Notes: generated from the sequence alone by a model not told the origin. Positions 7,483 to 14,894 are shown, numbered from the stretch's first letter. The stretch: 28,861 bases of DNA from Bacteroidales bacterium (GCA_004552195.1 SFPC01000058.1:1-28861); one strand, 5' to 3'. Numbers and translations are program-made.

Positions 7483-7561
7483 TGTATAAAGAGAAAATGT
7501 ATAATGAGAGCTATGCCAATGTCCTGGCCGTAGGCTTCATTATACATTTTACATTATACAT
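7483..7561. repeat. AT-rich inverted repeat between glycosyltransferase and methyltransferase genes
   Basis: AAAATGTATAATGA (7494-7507) is exactly complementary to TCATTATACATTTT (7537-7550) across 29 nt. The pairing extends imperfectly outward to about 7483 and 7561 through further TGTATAA/TTATACA blocks. It fills most of the 112-bp gap. It could be a terminator, an mRNA processing hairpin or a small dispersed repeat. Confidence 0.6.
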
Positions 7562-7585
7562 TATCTCATTATACTTGTCCTCTCC

Positions 7586-8293
7586 ATGCCATCCCTGTAT
7601 CTCATCCCCGTAACCTTGGGCGATACGCCCCATAGCCGCGTATTGCCCGACTATAACAAAGAAGTCATTCTCAGCCTGCGCCATTTCATTGTGGAGGAGG
7701 TGCGCACGGCGCGCCGTTTCCTCAAGCAGGTTCACCGCGACATTGACATCGATGCGCTCCAATTCTATCCCATGGGCAAGCATGCCGATGCTGCCCTCTT
7801 CAGCCGCTACCTCGAACCCTTGCGTCTGGGTGAGTCGGTGGGAGTCATCAGCGAAGCCGGCTGCCCTGCCGTGGCCGACCCCGGAGCCGATGTAGTGGCC
7901 ATAGCCCAGCGCGAAGGCTTGTCGGTAGTCCCCTTGGTGGGTCCGTCGTCCATCCTGCTGGCCGTGATGGGTTCCGGCTTCAACGGCCAGAGCTTCGCTT
8001 TCAATGGTTACCTCCCCATCCATCCTGCCGACCGCGCCAAGCGCATCAAGCAACTCGAAGCCCGTTCCGCTTCCGAGAAGCAGACGCAGCTCTTCATCGA
8101 AACGCCCTATCGCAATGCCAAGATGGTGGCCGACCTCTTGGCCACACTCAGTCCGCACACCCGCCTGTGCATAGCTTCGGGGCTTACCACCGAAGCCGAG
8201 TATCTGCGCACCTGCACCGTCAGACAGTGGCGGCAAACACCGCCGCCCGACCTCGGAAAGATACCCACCATCTTCGCCATTTACGCGGGATAG
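7586..8293 (+). CDS. SAM-dependent methyltransferase of the tetrapyrrole-methylase / RsmI fold
   Basis: A 235-residue protein that begins LYLIPVTLGD, like the LYLVxTPIGN start of RsmI. It carries SEAGCPAVADPG near residues 90-101 (RsmI: SDAGxPxISDPG), VPLVGPSSILLAVMGSGF near 112-129, the FNGYLP loop and QLFIETPYRNAKMVADLL. These are SAM-binding and substrate-loop signatures of class III methyltransferases. RsmI itself 2'-O-methylates C1402 of 16S rRNA and is about 280 residues. This shorter protein lacks the RsmI C-terminal extension and belongs to a paralogous group usually just called SAM-dependent methyltransferase, so I do not name it rsmI. The substrate is unknown. It is last in the mtaB run, and I see no clear terminator after it. 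Confidence 0.85.
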   Translation: MPSLYLIPVTLGDTPHSRVLPDYNKEVILSLRHFIVEEVRTARRFLKQVHRDIDIDALQFYPMGKHADAALFSRYLEPLRLGESVGVISEAGCPAVADPGADVVAIAQREGLSVVPLVGPSSILLAVMGSGFNGQSFAFNGYLPIHPADRAKRIKQLEARSASEKQTQLFIETPYRNAKMVADLLATLSPHTRLCIASGLTTEAEYLRTCTVRQWRQTPPPDLGKIPTIFAIYAG

Positions 8294-8432
8294 CAGCTTT
8301 TCTGAGAAAAAAACAACGATTTTTTTGTTGCAAATGGTAGGGTAGTGGCGTTTATAGAATAGTGAACCTCTTGCTCAGGTGCATGAGAAGTTCCACATAC
8401 ATATATATAGTGTTTAACGTAAATGTAGCCTT

Positions 8433-9372
8433 ATGTTCAGAAATTGTTTTTTGTTGCTGTGTGCAAGCACCCTGTTGTCTTGCGGGCATGAAATCAAGAG
8501 TTGGCCCCCCTCTGAGAGCGAACGGGCAAGTGGAGAAACCGTAGAGATTTTTAAGAACGATTTCGTTAAGCCAAATGAGCAGAGTTCAAGCTCGCTTGAA
8601 TACTCTGCCATGGCGAGAAATCGCACTTTTAAGAACGATTTGTCCCTCGCCACCCGGACCTATCCCCTGCAAGCTGTCAAGAAGTTGTGTGCTTCGGGAC
8701 CCATAATCGTCAAGTGCGTGCCAGCCGCCGCATCCGCCGCCAAAGTCGAGGTATCGGCACCAGAAGCCTTTATCCAATATATGCAAGTCAAGGAGAGTGC
8801 CGGCGTGCTCCAGTTAGGCTATGAAGATTTGCAAATCTTTAAAAAACGAGGCCACAGCTACGTCCGCTTCGGCAAGTCGGGTGTGGAGTTGCGGCTGGGA
8901 GACGATGCTTCCGGCTCGCTCCAGACCGTCGTAACGGTCAGTGCCCCCCTGCCTTCCGGCCTGGAGGCTTCCACCGGTGCGCAGTTGCAATTCCCCAAGA
9001 ACCCCACCGTTGATGCCCCCTTCTCGTTGGATCTCTCGTCCGGAGCCGTGTTCAGCTGGAGCGGCGAGCTTCGTTCACCGTCCAAGGCCGAGTTCCGTTG
9101 TCGGCATCACCTCCCTGAACTGCCGGCACTTAGATGCCGAAGGCAGCAGCGGTGCGGTGCTGTCCATCTCGGGCGGCCAATGCGACGATGCCGAACTGGA
9201 CACCTCCTCCGGCGCCATCATGAACCTCGACAAGTTGAAGACCGGAACCGTGGAAGCCGAAGCCTCCTCAGCCGGCATCATCAACGTGCCGCTTACGTCC
9301 CGCCTCTTTTACAGCCAATCATCCGGCGGAAAGGTGAGCTGGCAGGGCAAACCTCAGGTAACGAAGCGGTAA
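8433..9372 (+). pseudogene. GIN-domain (DUF2807) lipoprotein with an in-frame 78-bp insertion and a frameshift
   Basis: It begins MFRNCFLLLCASTLLSC, a lipoprotein signal (lipobox LLSC). After a spacer comes RTYPLQAVKKLCASGPIIVK, the entry strand of the GIN/DUF2807 adhesin-head beta-helix. Repeats of the SSGA type follow (DLSSGAVFSWSG, EGSSGAVLSISG, DTSSGAIMNLD, EASSAGIINVP). Up to about 9093 the protein is in one frame; from 9094 to the TAA at 9370 the similarity continues in the +1 frame. One extra T in GAGTTCC (9093-9094) would explain it, giving AESVVG if removed. Read literally, the first frame runs on to 9389 with a nonsense Arg/His-rich tail. Separately, codons for 26 residues starting NDFVKPNEQ (8556-8633) are an inserted repeat unit that keeps the frame. 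The frameshift could be a real mutation or a sequencing error. Confidence 0.78.
8556..8633. repeat. 78-bp palindromic unit inserted in frame in the GIN lipoprotein gene
   Basis: Identical over all 78 bp to unit 1 at 1951-2028. It is flanked by a 15-bp direct repeat TTTTAAGAACGATTT (about 8549-8563 and 8627-8641), the second half of which is the start of the unit itself. Without the unit the gene would read ETVEIFKNDLSLATRTYPLQ. The insertion adds exactly 26 codons with no stop. Confidence 0.93.
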
Positions 9373-9463
9373 TCCTTCCGCCTGTTTGACAGAACCTGTC
9401 AGCTGCCGCAGCATGTCGGCAAAGCAATCCCCGACCATTTGATTAAACGCTTCATATTACAGA

Positions 9464-9500
9464 AAAGAGGGTACGCAACCGTTCGGAGCGTGCCCTCTTT
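9464..9500. terminator. Terminator shared by the GIN lipoprotein and TlpA-like genes
   Basis: AAAGAGGGTACGC (9464-9476) and GCGTGCCCTCTTT (9488-9500) pair over 13 bp with one G-T pair and an 11-nt loop, between two convergent genes. The A/T-rich arm ends give short U tracts on both strands. Confidence 0.75.
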
Positions 9501-9566
9501 GCTATTTCTTATGGCCGTGGAGTCCGGGGAGAAACCATCGTGCCTTGGCCATTTTCCTTTCGCGCA

Positions 9567-10643
9567 TCAAGGCATCAGCTCGGCCAATTTCTTCTGCAAC
9601 GTATCGTGGTCAGCATTCCCCATCACGATGATGCCGTCCGGCCCGATGAGCATCGTGGCCGGGATAGACATGATGCCGTACACCTCGCTCGCCACACACT
9701 GCCAGCCCTTCAGGTCCGACAGGTGGTGCCACGGAAGTCCCAGAGTGTTGATGGCCTTTGTCCATGCCTTCTTGTCCGTGTCGAACGAAACCCCGACAAT
9801 GTCCAGCCCCTTGTCCTTGTATTGCTCGTAAGTCCGCTTCAGCTCCGGCATGGCCCGGCGACACGGACCGCACCACGAAGCCCAGAAGTCCACCAGCACA
9901 TATTTACCCTTGCCCACGTAATCGGACAGTTTTTTCACTTGTCCCAACGTGTCGCTCAGCGTCAGGTCCGTAAACAGCCTTCTCGGCTCCTGACGTTTCC
10001 AGCCCTCAATCGTCTGCCGCAACCTGCTGGCGTAAGAGGTCTGCATATAGGCCGGGTTGCCCGTTTCGCAAAGGTCGATGAACTCCTGCCTGGGAAAATA
10101 ATGCCAGTTCGGTATCAGGTACAAGGCCGGGAAACGCTTGTCCGTGTTGGCGCGGCAGCAAGCGGCCACCAATGCCGTCAAGTCCGTTTCCGCCTGTTCG
10201 TAAGCCTTGTACGCCGTTTTCCAAGCCTCGTCCTCCTCCTTCACCTCCTCGGATTTCAGGCGGCCCAGCTCCTTCCGGAGCTTTCTCATCTCCGCTTCTT
10301 TCTCATTGAAGCGGGCGGCCCATTCGCTGAGGCGGTCGTTTTCGGGCGTGCCGCCCACGGCCAGCGTCTGCAGGTCCACCCGCACATTCCCGTCGAGCAC
10401 CACCGGCACCTGTTGGCCTTTGGCCATGATGTAGGCGAAGATTTTCCCGTCGGCATCACCGTTGAAACGGAACTTCCCGTTGGCCACGGCAGTACTGTCG
10501 GTCGTCTTGTTTTGCACATTGTACATATACACCGTTTTCACGTCGGCACCGGCCTGACCCTCCACCGCATATTGTTGTGCGGCTGCCGGTCCGGAAGCCA
10601 GGAACCATGTCAGGCACGTGCCCAAAATCACTTTCTTTGTCAT
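9567..10643 (-). CDS. TlpA-like thioredoxin-fold protein with N-terminal DUF4369-type domain
   Basis: A 358-residue exported protein with signal peptide MTKKVILGTCLTWFLASGPA up to about residue 23. The N-terminal part (25-110) has the beta-rich layout of DUF4369 (VEGQAGADVKTVYMYNV, NGKFRFNGD, VPVVLDGNVRVDL). A charged helical segment lies around 110-150. The C-terminal domain is a thioredoxin fold with DFWASWCGPCRRAMPEL (C258, C261) and the cis-Pro loop SIPATMLIGPDG. The family carries out disulfide exchange in the periplasm, often in support of secreted proteins or cytochromes; the partner is unknown here. ATG 10643 is preferred to 10676 because it starts the signal peptide directly and leaves the TACTTTTG box at 10681-10674 upstream. 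It is divergent from the mannosyltransferase gene. Confidence 0.9.
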   Translation of the reverse strand: MTKKVILGTCLTWFLASGPAAAQQYAVEGQAGADVKTVYMYNVQNKTTDSTAVANGKFRFNGDADGKIFAYIMAKGQQVPVVLDGNVRVDLQTLAVGGTPENDRLSEWAARFNEKEAEMRKLRKELGRLKSEEVKEEDEAWKTAYKAYEQAETDLTALVAACCRANTDKRFPALYLIPNWHYFPRQEFIDLCETGNPAYMQTSYASRLRQTIEGWKRQEPRRLFTDLTLSDTLGQVKKLSDYVGKGKYVLVDFWASWCGPCRRAMPELKRTYEQYKDKGLDIVGVSFDTDKKAWTKAINTLGLPWHHLSDLKGWQCVASEVYGIMSIPATMLIGPDGIIVMGNADHDTLQKKLAELMP

Positions 10644-10673
10644 CTTCAAGGGTTTGTAGGTTTTTAAACGGCG

Positions 10674-10710
10674 CAAAAGTAACCATTTAGAAACATTATC
10701 ATTACTTTTG
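10674..10710. promoter_or_regulatory. Face-to-face divergent promoters forming an inverted repeat
   Basis: CAAAAGTAA (10674-10682) and TTACTTTTG (10702-10710) are exact reverse complements 19 bp apart. Each contains a perfect TACTTTTG -7 box, one per strand, serving the TlpA-like gene (-) and the mannosyltransferase gene (+). Each box lies in the upstream region of the other, so the two promoters must overlap. Confidence 0.6.
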
Positions 10711-10738
10711 CTTCGCCAAAATCAAAACCACCGTACGT

Positions 10739-11494
10739 ATGAATACGAGCGACAGCATTGTAATTATCCCCACTTACAACGAAAAGGAAAACATCGAGAA
10801 TATCATCCGGGCAGTCCTGGGGCTGACGGCCCATTCCTTTCACATACTGGTCATTGACGACGGTTCGCCCGACGGCACCGCCGCCATTGTGAAGCGGCTG
10901 ATGCAGGGCGACTGTGCCGGCCGTCTTTTTTTGGTGGAAAGACAGGGAAAGTTGGGGCTGGGAACGGCCTATATCGCCGGTTTCAAATGGGCCATTGAGC
11001 ATGGTTACGACTACGTGTTTGAAATGGATGCCGACTTCAGCCACGACCCCAACGACCTGCCCCGCCTCTACAACGCCTGTGCCCAAGAGGGCTACGACCT
11101 CTCCATCGGCTCGCGTTATGTCAGCGGGGTCAACGTGGTCAACTGGCCCATGGGGCGTGTGTTGATGAGCTATTACGCCTCGAAATATGTGCGCCTCGTC
11201 ACCGGCGTGCCCATCCACGACACCACGGCCGGGTTCAAGTGCTACCGTCGCCGCGTGCTCGAAACCATCGACCTTGATGCCATACGTTTCAAGGGTTATG
11301 CCTTCCAGATAGAAATGAAGTTCACCGCCTACAAGCTCGGCTTCAAGGTGAAAGAAGTGCCGGTCATCTTTGTCAACCGTCAGCTCGGCACCAGCAAGAT
11401 GAGCGGCGGCATTTTCAGCGAAGCCCTTTTCGGTGTCATGCGACTGCGCTGGGCCGCTCTCACGGGGAAAATAAAACCCCGGAAAAAAGCCTGA
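10739..11494 (+). CDS. Dolichol-phosphate-mannose-synthase-like glycosyltransferase (GT2)
   Basis: A 251-residue soluble GT2 enzyme that opens IVIIPTYNEKENIENII. It has VIDDGSPDGTA near residues 39-49, GKLGLGTAYIAGFKWAI and the metal-binding MDADFSHDP near 97-105. IGSRYVSG, then HDTTAGFKCYRRRVLE and FQIEMKFTAYKLGFKVKEVPVIF complete the DPM1-like pattern. Members transfer mannose or a similar sugar from a nucleotide donor to a polyprenyl phosphate at the cytoplasmic membrane face. There is no C-terminal membrane domain, so it is the short DPM1 type. In Bacteroidales such enzymes feed envelope or protein glycosylation; the exact sugar is not determined. It is followed by the 208-bp repeat and then pyrC, with which it may be co-transcribed. 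Confidence 0.88.
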   Translation: MNTSDSIVIIPTYNEKENIENIIRAVLGLTAHSFHILVIDDGSPDGTAAIVKRLMQGDCAGRLFLVERQGKLGLGTAYIAGFKWAIEHGYDYVFEMDADFSHDPNDLPRLYNACAQEGYDLSIGSRYVSGVNVVNWPMGRVLMSYYASKYVRLVTGVPIHDTTAGFKCYRRRVLETIDLDAIRFKGYAFQIEMKFTAYKLGFKVKEVPVIFVNRQLGTSKMSGGIFSEALFGVMRLRWAALTGKIKPRKKA

Positions 11495-11513
11495 GTCTTC
11501 AAAGACTTCCCTT

Positions 11514-11721
11514 CTTAAAAGTGCGATTTTCTCTGACACTTTCGGCTGCGCTCGGCATAGCTCAAGCAAGCTTGGCTCTGCGCTCGCTTGCACGAAAGTT
11601 CTCGCCAAGCCAAAGTGAGCAAGCTCTCTTTAAATAAGGTTGGCTGCGGTTCGGCAATTCAAGTAAACTTGATTGCGCTCACCTTGCACAACCTTTGGTC
11701 TTTTGGCTTAACGAAATCGTT
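11514..11721. repeat. 208-bp composite palindromic element sharing ends with the 78-bp units
   Basis: The left end, CTTAAAAGTGCGATTT, and the right end, TTTGGCTTAACGAAATCGTT, equal the two ends of the 78-bp unit in its minus-strand orientation. The interior differs and holds two further palindromes. One runs from ACTTTCGG to CGAAAGT around CAAGCAAGCTTG (about 11528-11600). The other is bounded by GGTTG and CAACC around TCAAGTAAACTTGA (about 11638-11693). The element fills the gap between the mannosyltransferase and pyrC genes and ends 19 bp before the pyrC ATG, so it forms most of the pyrC upstream region. Confidence 0.85.
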
Positions 11722-11740
11722 CACATAACAAACTAAACTT

Positions 11741-13078
11741 ATGCACTTCCGAACACAAATTACGAATGTAACCATGGTCAATGAGGGATGCCGGAAACGC
11801 GGCACCCTCATCATCGAAGACGACCGCATTGAGGAAATACTGGAGGGCGACGCGCAGCCCGTCATCCCCGTCGACGAGGTCATCGATGGCACCGGTTGCT
11901 ACTTGCTGCCCGGCCTCATCGACGATCACGTCCACTTCCGCGACCCCGGCCTCACCGCCAAGGGCGATTTCGCCTCGGAGAGCCGTGCTGCCGCAGCCGG
12001 CGGCGTGACAACCGTCTTTGACATGCCCAACTGTCTGCCCCAGACCACCACCTGGCAGGCTTACGAAGAAAAATGGCGCATTGCAGCCGAAAAGAGTGTG
12101 GTGAACTACGGCTTCCTCTTCGGGGCCACGGCAGGAAACGCCTATGAACTTGAAAAGCTCAATCCCCGCAAGGTGGCAGGCGTGAAACTCTTCATGGGTT
12201 CGTCCACGGGCAATATGCTGGTGGACAATGAGCGGTCGCTGCAAGCCATTTTCGAGCACAGCCGCCTGCCCATCATGGCTCATTGCGAAGACTCCCATCT
12301 CATTGCCGCCAACCTGGAGCGCGTCAAGGCCACCTGCGGCAACGACCCCGCCATCGTCCATCATCCCGAAGTGCGCAATGCCGAAGCCTGTTACCGTTCC
12401 ACGGCTCTCGCCGTGAGGCTGGCGCGCGAAACGGGAGCCCGTCTCCACGTGGCCCATCTCACCACAGCCCGCGAACTGGAACTCTTCGACCCCACCGACC
12501 CACAAATCACTGCTGAAGCCTGCGTGGGACACCTCCTCTTCACCGACCAGGACTATCCCCGCCTCGGCAGCCGCATCAAGGTCAATCCCGCCATCAAGAC
12601 GGCTGAGGACCGCGAGGCACTCCGTGCCGCCCTGCGTTCGGGCAAGATTTATACCGTCGGCACCGACCATGCCCCCCACCGCATGAGCGAGAAAGTGGGA
12701 GGATGCGTGCGTGCCGCTTCGGGTATGCCCCTCATACAATTCTCACTCGTGTCCATGTTGGAACTCGTTGATCAGGGCGTGCTCACCATCGAGCGGCTCG
12801 TCCAGCTCATGTGCCACCATCCCGCCGACCTCTTCCAAGTGGAAAACCGGGGCTACCTGCGCGAAGGCTACAAGGCCGACCTCGTCCTCGTACGTCCCCA
12901 TGTGCCTTGGACCCTCACCCCCAACCGCATCCAGAGCCGGTGCAACTGGAGTCCCCTCGAAGGGCATACCTTCCACTGGCGCGTGGAGCGCACCTTCTGC
13001 AACGGCTTCCCCATTTACAACCGTGGACACGTGACCGATGAAAAGTTCCGTGGCCAGGCCGTCTGCTTCAACCGATAA
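11741..13078 (+). CDS. pyrC: Dihydroorotase, class I
   Basis: This amidohydrolase catalyses the third step of pyrimidine synthesis, ring closure of carbamoyl-aspartate to dihydroorotate. The 445-residue protein has the metal-binding DDHVHFRDPG (H63, H65), then AAAAGGVTTVFDMPN, the KLFMGSSTGNM strand, AHCEDSHL, HVAHLTTARELEL and TDHAPHR near residue 308, all expected of the family. GFLFGATAGN and the length place it with the class I/AllB-like dihydroorotases used by Bacteroidetes rather than the short E. coli type. Related allantoinases and hydantoinases share these motifs, so pyrC is the most likely but not the only reading. No Shine-Dalgarno is evident. The upstream region is the 208-bp repeat. 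The acyltransferase gene starts 36 bp downstream. Confidence 0.9.
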   Translation: MHFRTQITNVTMVNEGCRKRGTLIIEDDRIEEILEGDAQPVIPVDEVIDGTGCYLLPGLIDDHVHFRDPGLTAKGDFASESRAAAAGGVTTVFDMPNCLPQTTTWQAYEEKWRIAAEKSVVNYGFLFGATAGNAYELEKLNPRKVAGVKLFMGSSTGNMLVDNERSLQAIFEHSRLPIMAHCEDSHLIAANLERVKATCGNDPAIVHHPEVRNAEACYRSTALAVRLARETGARLHVAHLTTARELELFDPTDPQITAEACVGHLLFTDQDYPRLGSRIKVNPAIKTAEDREALRAALRSGKIYTVGTDHAPHRMSEKVGGCVRAASGMPLIQFSLVSMLELVDQGVLTIERLVQLMCHHPADLFQVENRGYLREGYKADLVLVRPHVPWTLTPNRIQSRCNWSPLEGHTFHWRVERTFCNGFPIYNRGHVTDEKFRGQAVCFNR

Positions 13079-13114
13079 TCCCAGGCCAGATTTCCAGTCA
13101 ATAACATCAAGCCC

Positions 13115-13861
13115 ATGTATCGTCTATATCAACTTTGCATCGCGTTGCCCGTCATTTTGGTCGCCACTTTCCTGACGAGTGTGGTTACCATCATCGGCGG
13201 ACTGTTCAATGCCCACATCTTCGGCTACTATCCCGGCAAGATATGGTCCAAAATCATCTGCCGCGTGTTGCTCCTGCCCATTCACGTCGAAGGCCGTGAA
13301 AACATTGACAGCCGGCAGAGCTACGTGTTCGTGGCCAACCACCAGGGACCGTTCGACATCTTCCTCATCTACGGCTATCTGGGCCGCAATTTCAAGTGGA
13401 TGATGAAGAAAGCCCTGCGCAAGGTGCCTTTGGTGGGCTACGCCTGCGTCAAGGCGCGCCACATCTTTGTGGACAAATCCGGTCCCAAGGCCATCAAGGA
13501 AACCATCGACAACGCCCGCCGCACCTTGCAGGGCGGCACTTCGCTCGTCGTCTTCCCCGAAGGCTCGCGCAGCTTCACCGGCCACATGGGCCTGTTCCGC
13601 AAGGGTGCGTTCCAGTTGGCCGACGAGTTGCAGCTGCCTGTCGTTCCCCTCACCATCGACGGCTCGTTTGATGTGCTCACCCGCATGGCCGGTGTCAACT
13701 TCGTCCACCGCCACCCCATGCGCCTCGTCATCCACAAGCCCATCTTCCCCACCTCGCACAGCCCCGAGGACATCCGCCGCACCATGGACGAATCCTATCG
13801 CGTCATCATGTCCGCCCTGCCCGAGAAGTACCAGGGCTATGTCAAGAACGAGGACCAGTAA
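13115..13861 (+). CDS. plsC: 1-acyl-sn-glycerol-3-phosphate acyltransferase (PlsC family)
   Basis: A 248-residue membrane-associated acyltransferase. An N-terminal hydrophobic segment (residues about 8-32) anchors it. The catalytic NHxxxxD motif is NHQGPFD (H76, D81), followed by the substrate-binding KWMMKKALRKVPLVGY and FPEGSRS (about 147-153), and a late VPLTIDGSF. It acylates lysophosphatidic acid to phosphatidic acid in phospholipid synthesis, although some PlsC paralogs act on other lipids such as ornithine lipids. Being 36 bp after pyrC without a terminator between them, it is likely co-transcribed. A very strong terminator follows at 13893-13939. Confidence 0.88.
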   Translation: MYRLYQLCIALPVILVATFLTSVVTIIGGLFNAHIFGYYPGKIWSKIICRVLLLPIHVEGRENIDSRQSYVFVANHQGPFDIFLIYGYLGRNFKWMMKKALRKVPLVGYACVKARHIFVDKSGPKAIKETIDNARRTLQGGTSLVVFPEGSRSFTGHMGLFRKGAFQLADELQLPVVPLTIDGSFDVLTRMAGVNFVHRHPMRLVIHKPIFPTSHSPEDIRRTMDESYRVIMSALPEKYQGYVKNEDQ

Positions 13862-13892
13862 GTCCCGGCTTCCGTTCCACGGTCGTCCGGTT

Positions 13893-13939
13893 GGCATAAG
13901 GCCGCAACTGCGTGTTTCACTCGGTTGCGGCCTTATGCC
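13893..13939 (+). terminator. Strong hairpin after the acyltransferase gene
   Basis: A perfect 16-bp stem, GGCATAAGGCCGCAAC and GTTGCGGCCTTATGCC, with a 15-nt loop, starts 32 bp after the stop. It is followed by GTTTCG only, so the U tract is poor. It probably terminates transcription or protects the 3' end. Confidence 0.65.
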
Positions 13940-14067
13940 GTTTCGCTCGTCATGTGCCTACGTCAGACGCTCGGCCTGCGCAGTCCACTCAAAGCCGGCA
14001 ATGAAGAAGGACCGTTGTCATTCACCATTCACCATTTTGGCTCAGCAATCACCGTGACAGACTCTCT

Positions 14068-14158
14068 GTATATACGTATTTTATTCCCCCAAAAAAGTAT
14101 TCACACCTTCACCGAAAGGCTGTTTCCTTCTGATTTTCATACAAATAAAGTGTGAAGG
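14068..14158. repeat. Inverted copy of the intergenic TTCACA/TACGTATATA repeat
   Basis: Read on the minus strand, this segment (CCTTCACAC, then TGAAAATCAG, GTGTGAATAC and ATACGTATATAC) matches the second half of the 170-bp units at 14161-14500, with several substitutions. It faces those units and so makes a large inverted arrangement. Confidence 0.7.
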
Positions 14159-14160
14159 CT

Positions 14161-14545
14161 TGGATTTTCAAGCATTCACAGCAGGTTCGTCAGCGAGGGG
14201 CGGTGTGAAGGCTTGAAACCCCAACCCTTCACACGTGAAACACTTGAAAATCAGCAAGAAACGTACGCTTTGTGAACGTGTGAATGCTTTTTCGGACGAA
14301 AAAATACGTATATATAGGCGTGTGAATACTTGGATTTTCAAGCATTCACAGCAGGTTCGTCAGCGAAGGGCGGTGTGAAGGCTTGAACTTCCAACCCTTC
14401 ACACTTGAAACAGATGAAAATCAGCAAGAAACGTACGCTTTGTGAACGTGTGAATGCTTTTTCGGGCGAAAAAATACGTATATATAGGCGTGTGAATACT
14501 TCGTTTCTCGACCCTTCACAGCAGGTTTTGCAAGCGAGTGTGAAG
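14161..14545. repeat. Two tandem 170-bp intergenic repeat units plus a third partial copy
   Basis: Units 14161-14330 and 14331-14500 are nearly identical. Each contains TTCAAGCATTCACAGCAGG, GGGCGGTGTGAAGGCTTGAA, CCAACCCTTCACAC, GAAACGTACGCTTTGTGAAC and AAAAAATACGTATATATAGG. A degenerate third copy (CCCTTCACAGCAGGTTTTG) ends near 14545 and is followed by short tandem GGGTTGGTGAA copies (14574-14595). TTCACA/TGTGAA recurs throughout and could pair within each unit. The 1,065-bp stretch 13862-14926 holds the terminator at 13893, this array, ACAAGTCC palindromes near 14690-14748 and the hairpin at 14857, but no gene that I can support. Confidence 0.85.
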
Positions 14546-14856
14546 GATTGGTGCGTGCTGATGAGGGTTGGTGAAGGGTTGGTGAAGGGTTGATGAGAAC
14601 CCGTTACACCTTTCACACAGACCCTTGTTTTTGTTACAGGATTTTACACAGCAACGGTTCTATTTTGGGCAGTTCGGGGAGTACGGCTTACAAGTCCCGG
14701 ACTATTTTTTTCTAATAGGCGAGTAGGAAAAACAAGTCCTGGACTTGTGGGCACCATCTCGCCGAGTTGTGCAACTTCCGTGTTTTCCCTGCTTGCTTTC
14801 GTGTGTAAATGTCCCTCGCCACTATACAGATATCCACCGAACAGCACTATACGGCA

Positions 14857-14894
14857 AAGGGTCTATACACCACCATCGTGGCGCATAGACCCTT
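14857..14894 (-). terminator. Terminator of the BspA/small-protein operon
   Basis: AAGGGTCTAT (14857-14866) and ATAGACCCTT (14885-14894) form a perfect 10-bp stem, with CCAC/GTGG pairing inside. It lies about 32 bp after the small-protein stop and ends in CTTT on the minus strand. Confidence 0.7.

Noticed and set aside
9540..10667. Long open frame antisense to the TlpA-like gene
   Set aside because: A GC-driven shadow. The minus-strand product has a signal peptide, a CxxC motif and proper flanking signals.
11514..11721. A small non-coding RNA gene or riboswitch before pyrC
   Set aside because: The ends match the insertion element, so a repeat is the better explanation. No known riboswitch class is recognisable.
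14161..14500. Direct repeats that might be a CRISPR array
   Set aside because: Only two full copies, 170 bp long, with no short repeat-spacer alternation and no cas genes.
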